Shown piece by piece: positions 31,721 through 42,620 of a stretch of DNA of 64,000 nt. The notes under the pieces were generated by a model that was given only the letters and a program-made list of their open reading frames with translations, did not search any database and was not told the origin of the DNA. The DNA is from Odontesthes bonariensis. Its lineage: Eukaryota; Chordata; Actinopteri; Atheriniformes; Atherinopsidae. The stretch spans positions 24,979,209 through 25,043,208 of the forward strand of contig NC_134510.1 in assembly GCF_027942865.1 (NCBI RefSeq), in the 5' to 3' direction. The position numbers and the translations under genes are program-made. Every line of letters begins with the position of its first letter. Position 1 is the first letter of the stretch.

Positions 31721-34200
31721 GGGGGATGGGGAGGGGGGTACTTTATTTGGTTACCAAGGTTACTAATTATCTCTTAAATTGCGCAGCTTTAATTTAGTTT
31801 TTGTTGCTGGGCTCCATTTTTTTTTTTTTCAGCCTGTTTTTGAAGAAATTGTTTTCATATATTTACACAGCTGCTGCACCACAGTTCAGTTGCTTTATTT
31901 TTCTTACTCTTTGTTTTTCTTTTCTCTAAATGGATAGAATTGCCCAGTATTCATTTCCAGGCAGCCACAGACGGAGTCCTGGGGGGTTTGAATTTGAAAT
32001 GGATTCACTAAAATACTCTCTTCCTCTGTACTTTTTCTTTTTTTTTCTTCTTTTCTTTCTTTCTTTCCTGATTTCATGCATCTGCCTTCAAGTCTCTGTG
32101 CTTCACTTCATAAACCCTTCTGCACCTCTCAACCCAACTTGAGATTCGGAAGAAAAACAAAAGTCAGCTCAAAGGCAGGAATTCTCCCCCTTTTTTGTGG
32201 TAATTGTTGCCATTAATGCTGTCCCAGAGTGGTTGTAGTCGACCCATTTGGTTGGAGGTGCAGCCTGCGTTGCAGTCGGCACCTCGAGGAGCGCATCGTC
32301 TCCTTTAATTATTCACGGCTACCCAAGATGCCACAGACTCTCCTGCACAACGCTTTTCAGTTGGTACATTGTAGAAATGTAACGAGGAAGATCATTTTGT
32401 CACGACAATGTTGTGCACAGCCTCTGATGTTTTACTGCTTGGTGTCTGTTATCTCTGCCGTAGCAACAATGGAGCAACTGATAATCAAAAGTAGTTTGTT
32501 GTGATCACCTTTCATAATGACTCAGCAAAGTGAATTCTCAAACCTCTTCATGCAGACACAGTACATTATTTTTTTATTTTTTCCCCCCTGTAAATAATTC
32601 CTCTTTTGACTTCAAGACAACTTGGTTTGATTATTATGTTTGAAAATGACTGAAGATGTGACGAAGCTGATGGTCTGTGTGTATTTAATAAGTTCAACTC
32701 TGCTGTTACTGTTGTTCTCATCAATGATGCTATATCACTGGTCTTTGAGTGTCCAATCCTTTCTGGTGTTCTGAACCTGCACACATTCTGCAGCAGTTAT
32801 TTGTCACTGTGAATACAAGCAAACTCACACAAGACGAGGTAGACTGGGCAACCATAAGGATTAATGAATATGGGGGGGCTCCATCCTCCTCATATATTCG
32901 GAGCATTTGTTATTTAGTTGATGGCTGCACTTCTGACTGAAATCAGTCGTCGTTCTTAGCCTAACAAACTGGTGGCAACGGGTGTTTTTTTTTTTTTTGT
33001 TTTGTTTTTTTTGTTTTTGTTTTTTTTTGTTGTTTTGTTTTCTTTATTTAGGTTTTTAATTATTTTAACAGCAACACGACTTGACCCTTAAACACAGTTC
33101 TGGAAAACCACAAATTTAAAACGGACGAGTTCTAGTTATAGACCCAGGTCTTTGACCGCTTGTGCTGAAGTCTCGTAAACCGTCACAAATGACCCAGCTC
33201 CTGTGGACTTAACCCATTACGGCAGGAAAATGACACTAAGCTGTGGTGGGACAGTAGTCAGTAAAGAGCTGCTTTTACATGAACTCAAAGGCTTCATTTT
33301 ACAGATCTTTCCAGCATCATATTTGGGCCTCCGTGCTGTTATTCGGCAGCTACAAGAGATTGTACAGTCAAACAATTTAAGGTCTCTAAAGTTTAACTCG
33401 ACACTTGGACCATTCAGTGTAATTAACAGCTCTTTTTTCTTTTTTTTTTTTTTAGTCATTTGGTAAATATTTGAGGCTTCTGCCTTGCAGAGACTAACGC
33501 TGGAATTGGCCAATTATCACAATCTTGACTTAACCCACAGAATGATCCTTTATTTTTATACTATTAAAGTGAGGCCTTATATCAGTCAGTGAGATCAAAT
33601 ATTGTTAAAGCACTGAATTCACAGCATTTATACCACACAGACTGTTTTATCTGTTTATTATTGAGACTGACCAGTCTGTCGTGTGGTGCTGCAGCGCCCT
33701 CAAGTGGCTGATTGGTAGTACTCCCGTTAGAGCCCAGTCTTACGGGTTAAACAGCTTGGTTTTGTGACCACGTTCGCTAATTCTAATGTAAATGATTAAA
33801 TCAAAAATCATTTTTATAACCAAAAACTTTGGTAGGATTAACGGTGCATTTAAATTGGAGGCTGTAGATTTGGAAGTATCCTTAAGAGTATGATTCAGTG
33901 ACCACTGCTTTCAAATGTATATTATGTTAACGTTTCAGAACATTATAAATAGCCCGTTTTGATAGTTTACAAAGTTCAAGTTTTGAATATTGTAGAAATA
34001 ATAGTTTAGGTTGGTTTGTTTGGATAAATATATGTATTTTTTGTTCCCAGATTATTTCCATTTTCTGAGTGTTTGATAAATCCATTTCGCGTACTGAATA
34101 AACTTGATTTATAGCAACAGAAGGCTCTAAAAGCCCACCGCTGTATTATGGAGCACACCCACTCTTGTTCAGCGTTGTTGCACATCGTGATGCGGCAGGT
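31721..34200. other. rprd2-tars2 spacer
   Basis: AT-rich sequence with long T/GT runs (about 32,988-33,050) and one more TGTAAATA at 32,589. No gene, recognisable transposon or RNA gene was seen. Part of it could belong to a longer rprd2 3' UTR. Confidence 0.5.
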
Positions 34201-34219
34201 CGTCGGTTCTGTGTGACAG

Positions 34220-34564
34220 TGCTGGGCTCGTGACGCCGGGCGCATGCGCTGTGTGGTTGGACTTTCAGAAGTCTGAAATGTCTGACCTGATCGTAGCTAG
34301 CTTTTGATGTCAGTTTAGATATTGATTTGGATTTCTAACTTGAGATGGCATGCTTTTTATCCATGTGCGTAGTTTCTGGGTGAAAGCGCGCTCTGGTGTC
34401 CGAGCTCGGAGCGCGCACGCTTCTTCGAAGTTGCGTCACCAGTTTACACCGACGACGTCACCTCTGCTTTCTTAACCCGTGCTTCCGGTGTTATGGCCGC
34501 TCGCAGGGAAGGAGAGAATATTGTGGCATTTTGGGGGATGAACTTGTAGGCAGGCGTGTTTGCG
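34220..34564 (+). promoter_or_regulatory. tars2: tars2 promoter/5' UTR: NRF-1, CRE-like, ETS and YY1-like motifs
   Basis: A perfect NRF-1 palindrome GCGCATGCGC lies at 34,240-34,249. It is followed by GCGCGCACGC (about 34,411), a CRE-like GACGTCAC (about 34,454), an ETS core GCTTCCGGT (34,481-34,489) and ATGGCCGC (34,493). CG content is raised and no TATA box is evident. NRF-1 plus ETS (NRF-2/GABP) sites are the known signature of nuclear genes for mitochondrial proteins, which fits the product. Confidence 0.6.
34493..34549 (+). CDS. Possible upstream ORF (18 codons) before tars2
   Basis: An ATG in the sequence TTATGGCC opens a frame of 18 codons, MAARREGENIVAFWGMNL, closed by TAG 15 bp before the tars2 ATG. 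It would act as a uORF only if transcription starts upstream of 34,493, which cannot be told from sequence. The same ATGGCCGC may be just a YY1-type promoter motif. Confidence 0.3.
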   Translation: MAARREGENIVAFWGMNL

Positions 34565-37500
34565 ATGGCGGTGACACAACTGTTTCGGCTGGTAATCAGC
34601 AGGTCGGCAGCTCGTGCGACGCTTCGCGTGCACAGGAAGTACAGCAAGGTGCGCATCCTCGTTTTACAGCAGCACACTGGCTGATGCTAAGATTAGCCTC
34701 CAGGACTGTGTGTATTATGTCAGTGTTGTGAGCTGCAGCTGATGTTACTGTTGCCTGTAAAATATGGGACTGGAGATGGAGCTGGTCTGACACCTAAAAG
34801 CCAACGTAGCCGCCAAGTTACGCTTTTTTATGCTTATTTAAACTTATTGTTGTTTGTGACTTGCTTTACTACTTGTTTTTTGGATAAACATCAATTGGAA
34901 AAGGAGATGCATGTGAATTATGGCGTTTGATAACATAACCATACCATCTACTTCCTGTCTGTTTCTCTCTCAAGTGGTTACTTCTTAAAAACGAATAATA
35001 AAGTAGGTCCTAATCATTTTATTCATAAAAAAAAAAGAACATAATTTGAAATACTTAAAGTAGGTGAATAACTTATATCATACCCAATTGGTTCTATTAA
35101 TTTGTAATACTGGCATAGTGAATTCATGTTTTTCACTAATAATGTGCATACAAAAAGAAAGAACCATATTAAGCCATTTGATGAATGGGGAAACACTTTG
35201 CTTACTATTGGGCAGATCCAGCTAACGCCACTGTTGTCTCCTAAAACAGCCTTGCAGTGAATCCAGCCCCATTTGATCTGTTATCTTATGGTTTAGAGAT
35301 GTGTTTAGTTAACCTTAAGAGGATTTTGGATGCCAAAGTTCAGTTGCAGGCATGAAGGCAGCAAAGGTTTAAACTTATTCCTATATTATACACCTCATGT
35401 TTGCTGTAATTATACAGTAAGTTCAGCGAATGGCATGTCTTTTAAGTTAAAGGGAAAGCAGCATTTATAACAACGGGTTTCCACATTAGTTGCCGCGTGC
35501 TTTGTATTGTCCTCTGTACCTTTTAACCCCTTTTGACTTTTATCTCATTCTTTCTTCTTCCACCGCAGGTGTCTCCAGCTCTATCTGAGCGACTGCGAAT
35601 CTTTGAGTCTTTCAGGGAAAGACAAACCAGTAAGAAGAGAGTCAAAGCGACAGAAAAGCCCCTCAGTATCCGCCTGGATGACGGCCGGACTGTAAAGGGA
35701 ACAGCTGGTGTCACCACGCCTCTCTTTATTGCACAGAGTGTGCGGTAAATACCTGATACACTCGTTTCAATGTTTATGTCATCCTTTGCAGGAGTAGCAC
35801 TGTTAATGTCTGTGTTATTGCAGAGTGAAAGGAGCGTTGGTGAGTAAGGTGAATGGGGAACTGTGGGAGCTTGGACGACCTCTAGAGGCAGACTGTGATC
35901 TGCAGCTTCTGGGGTTTGACACAGTTGAGGGTAAACAGGTAAATTATTCCTTCCCTTTCACTGAGCTGTTGTAAATTGTCTGAAACTTGCCACCACTGCT
36001 TCTGCTGTCTCTAAGATAGATCTCAATATTTCTAAGATTACATTTTCGTTTTTCTGACCACCAGGTTATCAAAAGACACTCGAAATTTGAAGCCGCTACT
36101 ACGCATACTGCAAGAAATTTGAAATAAGTCCCTGCCTCATATAGCTACATTAAGTATGAATTTTTTATATATATATTAAAGACTCCTCAAAGGAAAAGTG
36201 CTTTGAAGCTTAGAGTCTTACGATTTGATTGATGCAAAGCATTTTACACAACCGTGACCACAGCAGGTGCAGTCAGTTTCAGAGACCATTTTTAATTGAC
36301 GAAGGTTGCAACAAACCAGTTTATTCAAACTTTTAACCCAAAGTCATCGTTTCTTCAGCATACTCCCACAGGTTGCTGTTACATCATCATGTAGCTGGCA
36401 GCTGTGCCTCATCTTTGATGCATATTTAGGTTTTTTTGGGGGGAGGGGCAAGAGACCAAAATCAAACACTTACCCCATGTGGGACTTGAACTGCTTTCAG
36501 TATGTTTTGGGTTTGCCATGTAAAGTTATTTTAGGCACATTTTCACATTAGGAAGCGTTTGACTGGGGCAAGTAAGTAATAACTTTCGCAGTCATAATCA
36601 ATCTGAACTTGGACGTTACTTTACTTCCATCCCTCTCGTTCTCTTCTTCACCCCCTTGGTTTCACAGGCAGCATGGAGGACAGGAGCGTGCGTCCTGGGC
36701 GGTGTGTTGGAGGGGGTGTTCGGTGCTGAGGTCTGCAGAGAAGGAGCGTCAGAACTCGGGCTTTTCTGCGATCACTTGTTGATAAACAGGTAAGATGTTT
36801 GTGGGACTTTTCTCCGGTAGATGTCCACGGATTCTTTATCGCTTATTGAACGTGTCAAATAATTGTTTCAGCAGCGTTCACTGATCAAAACAAGACAATT
36901 CGACATGTTGTTTATATGGCCATTATAATACTGATCTGTTCGTGTATTTTGTCAGACCTGTGCGTTACGCTGTTGTCTTCTACATGTCTGACTTCTGTCT
37001 TTTCTCACTATCTTCTCAAAATGTACGTAGTCATACACTCCCAGTCCTGTCTTATGAAAACGGATTAGTCAACTTTTGGTGTTTTTCCTGTATGTGGTCT
37101 GACCTGCAGTCCCTTGTCCCTGAGTGATGTGGAGGCGAGGTGTAAGGAGGCCGCAGCACTCAAACTTCCTTTGTTCAGTCTGGAGCTGAATACAGATGAA
37201 GCCCGAGAACTCTTCCAGGTCAGCAGCACTTGTTTTATTCGACAAATCCTCCAAAAAGGACCGTAGACAACACGCAGTTTGAGTTTCAGTTAGTTTAGTC
37301 AGGGTTTACTGATCAATCTTTAGCTCTGGGGCGCCCAATAGGAAAGTAGATCCGAATGTAAATGCTCAAATAAATCATAAACCGTGTGCTGTTCAAATCT
37401 ATAAAGCATAATCGCTAAGTTGACATGAACTTTATGCATTAAGTTGTGCCGGTCAGAGAACGCTCTTCTCTAGTTGTGTTAATTTCCTTAATCTGTCGCC

Positions 37501-38015
37501 ATGAACTGTTGGCACTACATTAGGTTTTTAGGGTTGTGTTTACAGTTTGAAGGAATTATTTAAGCAGCCATAAAATGTTTTTTACAGTAATCTTAAGGAC
37601 AAGACTTGCAGTGTTTTGTGCAGTTGATTTTTATTTTATTTAAAAAATATATATATTTTTATTTGACATATACATACATACTCAACAAACACAGAAGGAG
37701 TGTATATTATATGCAGTTATGCTTGCTTAAAGTTCTTTAAAAGTCCTTTCTCTCTTTTTTTTTTTTTTTTTTTCTTCCACTGACTAGATATTTGTAAATT
37801 GCAGTCACTGTTTTGCACCTTTACGTCATATTTCCGCTAATCCAATCCTTTTCTTCGCTCTATATGCTCTAACGAGCATTCTGCGTTAATATGAGTATTT
37901 TACAAGTGAGAAAAACAACCATACAAAGTACGAGTCATTTACAGGTGAGAGCAACAACAATACAAAAAGAAAAAGAAAGAACTTAATCTCCTGTAATTAA
38001 TAATAATAAAAAAAA

Positions 38016-38047
<32 letters not shown>

Positions 38048-39808
38048 AGAAAAACTAGAATATAGAGGTAACTAGAGTCCCGGCATTGCCTGTTCTAATA
38101 ATGACCATCTTTTATCAAACATGTCTGTTTTCAACTGTAGTCTTGCTGAGTGTGCAGCTGATTTGATATTGGAGAATTTTAAATTGGACTATTTAAAAAA
38201 AATAAATAAATAAAGGAAAAAAAATAAATCTTGGGGCGCCTTCTGTGGCTGACTCCAGGCCTTTTATATCGAAGCTGCTCATATGAATAATGTGTTTTCT
38301 TTGAAATGTACATGTGTGCTTGCTGTAGGACGGTAAGCTGAGGCTACAGCTTGTTGAAGAGCAGATGAAAGGCTCCACAGTCACAGTGTGCAGGCATGTA
38401 TAAGTACTCCCACACAGATACAGACTTACCCACCAGTGTCCTTAAGCACCCATTTAATGAACCTGTTTCTTTCCCTCTGTGTGACTCAGGTGTGGAGACA
38501 GTGTAGCAGTGAGCAGCGGGCCCCTCCTCCCACACACAGGCCTCCTCAAGGTCTTCAAGATGCTCCAGGTTTGTGTTTGTGTAATTCCTTCCTCCTCTGC
38601 CTCATTGTGTCTTTTTTGTTTTCTCCCCTTCCCCTTGACTTTGTATTGCACAGCTGCTCCCAAGTTAACCTTGTGCATTACCCTGTTTATCCAATTTTAG
38701 CTCGATGATTGATGAGCAGCCCTTTGAAAGCCAAACGCTGTTCCATCTAATATGGCTCTGTCATTTTTCTCCAAGCTCCAAAATAAGATTTTCATGAATT
38801 TATGACACACACTGTAGTCAAACTACAGTTAACCTAATCGCATCAGTAAGAATCTGTTTTATTTGGACCCATCTGGCTCTTTCTGTCCAGCGGGACACAT
38901 TCCGCGTAAATGGAATTTTCCTCACCCTTATTGATCCAGGGAGCCGTTTCCAAAGTGGGCAGGCTGGGATTCCACAACAGCAAGGGGCTGGAAATATCCG
39001 AGGCAGGATGTTGTGTTTGTCAGAGGCCATATTTCTGCTCTGCGCTCCTGCTAACACAATGGCACCCCACCCCCCATGTGTTCACTCTTCTCTTTTTAGC
39101 TGGGACTCACTTTGCTTTCCTCTTTTGCCATCTCTCTGTTCGTTCACTGTTTTCTTCTCCCCATCACCTCTGCTCTCCATCGCTGCGCCATTTCCAGCTG
39201 TCCTCCGTGACCCTGGCCAACCAGACAGAGGCCTCGGGTTTAACGCGGCTGCTGGGTGTGGCGTTTCCAGGAGAGAGGGACAGGGAAGAGTGGGAGAGGG
39301 AGCAGGAGGAGGCGAGAAGGAGGGACCACAGGCGCATTGGAACGGTGAGAGAACGTTTTTAGGAGAAGGGTGCTCAAAATTAGATCAGCTTAAAACTGAT
39401 CAAAAACAATGAAATCAAGCGTTCCCTGTAAATAATCACATAAACAGGTTATTTTTGTTTTTATTGCACAGGACCAGGAGCTGTTTTTCTTCAACGAGGT
39501 CAGTCCAGGCAGCTGCTTCTTCCTGCCTAAAGGAGCCCACATCTACAACACCCTCACCGACTTCATTAAGGTGCCTTGACTTGTGTTTTTTAAACTGGAT
39601 ATTGCTTAAACTTGCTTGGTTTAAGGAGCCTTCGGGCTCTCTAACAAACCAGCCTCCACCAGTTTTTGCAGATCCATTTGAATCAAACACGCGTCATGTA
39701 GGGCTGTAAACCAACACAGAATGGCTGCTGATGTCGTCACGGTTTGTGTTTTAGGTCAAGGAAGTCCTCTTATTCTCTGGATCCAGCACCAACAAAAAAT
39801 ATTTCGGG

Positions 39809-39852
<44 letters not shown>

Positions 39853-42573
39853 GTTGAATGTTTCAAAGTTAGGCTGAACCGACTGGGAATCTGTAATTTT
39901 TCTTGGTTCATATTGATGCACACACGCTGTATTAATTTTTTAATTTACGCACAACATTTTTTCAGTTCATCCAGTAGAACAAGAACCACAAGGATATGAA
40001 GCAGTGAATGGTGTAAAATAGCAGCCATTATTCCAGCATATATCTTAATAATTATTATTATTATTATGATTCAGTGGGTTTGCTGACCTAATTTTAAGAT
40101 GTAAAGGAGAATTATTCTTATTTTTTGGCCCACGCAGATTGATCCAAATTTTGGTAATTAAAAATGATTGAACTTTGTCATTGTTTTCTTAATATTAGTC
40201 AATTTTATTTGTCAACGTCTTCACTGTAAATTTTCTGAAGACACGCTGCACTAATGTCTAACGGGAAACGGAAACGCACTTTGATATGAAGACAAAATTA
40301 AAGTAAACACGGTCATTTTAAGTGTGGTCGTGTTTTGAATCCCACATCTCATTGAGCAACTGTTATTTTTAAATTAAGTTCAAATAAACTGCTGCCTAGA
40401 ATAACACCGAACAAATAAACTGATGGAGTCGAATCCTCTAAGGTGACGCATCTTTTCCTAATATTTACTCTCGACTTTGTCTTCACCAGATTCTACATCC
40501 ATACCAGCTCTAAAAATGCTCCATCGAGCTACAAGAAGTAGCCGATTTCAAAATGGGATTTTGGGCCTGTGACTCGGATGTTTGCATAATTAAATAATGA
40601 ATATATACAACAACATTCTACAGAAAATATCTCTCTAACATCGAATGAGCTCGAAGGTGAATGAGATGCCTCATCGCATCTGTTTTAGTGTGTTTGCCAT
40701 GTGTTAATAGAATGATTTTTATTTAATTTAACCTTTTAAACCTGCAGCTTTCAATAGATTTCAGCACACAACCTCTAAGCTGAGCGCACATGTCCATTCA
40801 TAAATGGAGCATGTCAGTGTGGGACTGACACTATAGTGTTGCTATTTCATCATGGTGCCATTATCTTCAGATGTAGGCTAGTTCATAAAGGTACCTGTAC
40901 TGCCAACATGTGGCAGTTTCACATAGACACAAGTGCTTGTTCAGATATTGGTTGAAACGGCTTGCTGTTCTGAAACGATATAAGACTACCTTAATATACA
41001 GTGCAACAAAAAAAAATAAAGAGCAGAACAAGACTAAGTAAGCCATGCTGTGTCTGTCAGTATGTGTTTTGAGCAGCCGTCTTAAAGACGTATTCGGCCG
41101 TTTCTCATTTTTGTGAATTATTTTCTGTAAATTTCATGAAATAAAAGAAGAAAACAGCAACGATACACAGTCCCAACACTTGATCTGCGTATTCTGTCTA
41201 CTTAAAATGAGCTGAACAACGTTTCTCAGCACTGCTTATGCAGCTAAATCCAGAATACCAAATGTGACCTGATTTGATTATGCAGACTCCTTAGTTGGGT
41301 TTATATAATCATAAAATGCTGCTAAAGCTCTTTATTCCATGTTTGCCTGACTGGCTTAGTGACGAATGGGTGTGATGTTCGTATAACTCTGGCAGTGTGC
41401 GCCATGCAGGTTGTAAAATGACTCTCTGTTTGATAACGACACTGTTGTGACAGCCTGACCTGCCCCTGCACTCATTGTTACACACATCCTTCCTTCCTGA
41501 CCTCTCGTAGAGTGAATACCGACGGCGAGGCTTCACCGAGGTCGTGACCCCAACTCTGTACAGCACTGCATTATGGGAGCGCTCGGGCCACTGGGAGCAC
41601 TACAGCGAGAACATGTTCACCGTGACATCAGAGGGCTCTCAGACTTACGCTCTCAAACCCATGAACTGTCCTGCACACTGGTGAGCACGCGCGCTCACAC
41701 TCAGACATCCGTGTACTCTGATTTCTTCACAGACACTGACTCTGCTTTCTTGTGTTTAGTCTCATGTTTGAGCAGCGTGTTCGCTCGTGGCGGGAGCTCC
41801 CGCTGCGTTGGGCGGACTTTGGGGCGCTGCATCGTAACGAGCTCTCTGGCGCTCTGGGAGGTCTGACCCGCGTCCGCAGGTTCTGCCAGGACGATGCTCA
41901 CATCTTTTGCATGCCAGAGCAGGTAAATGATGGGGGGGGGGGGACGCAGACTCAAAACTGGGTCATACTCCATGAGCATCTTTAACCGGATCGAAACTGT
42001 AAATGGAGCACATGTGGGGCCGTATTACAGTGATTAAATGGGCTGTGCAAATAACTCCTGAGACATTCCAAGAGGCCTCAGCGTGGATGAATGAGGGTCT
42101 TTGTCCTGTTCAAACATGACACCTCCATATGTGCATCGCTGTAGCTGTGCAGTTCTGCCGATTGTACACGTAAAGTCCTGGAACGGGTCCTCAGTTTGCA
42201 CCCCAGTAATTCACAGAGATCACACTCACATGATAATCATTGGCCTCTGAAATACTAATTCGATCCCGGGAGCACTTTTCCCTCCATGGTTGGAATTTTA
42301 CCCTTTGAACTCCTCTGTCTTTAACAATCAGCTCTGTTGATTATTAGATTTTTTGTTGTTGTCCTGGTCTTGACTTGTTTCGTTCCTTCTCCTCAGCTGG
42401 AAGACGAGATCGTGGCTTGCTTGGACTTTGTTCGAAGCGTCTATCAAGTGTTTGGGTTTTCCTTCCACTGCCTGCTCTCCACACGTCCTACGCCGTGCCT
42501 GGGGGAGCCCGAACAGTGGGATAATGCCGAGCAGGTAAAACACACACATTCATGCACACTTTATCATGTTGCT

Positions 42574-42620
<47 letters not shown>

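Noticed and set aside
30830..33060. Possible additional gene between rprd2 and tars2
   Set aside because: Only short A/T-run frames; features fit 3' UTR and spacer.
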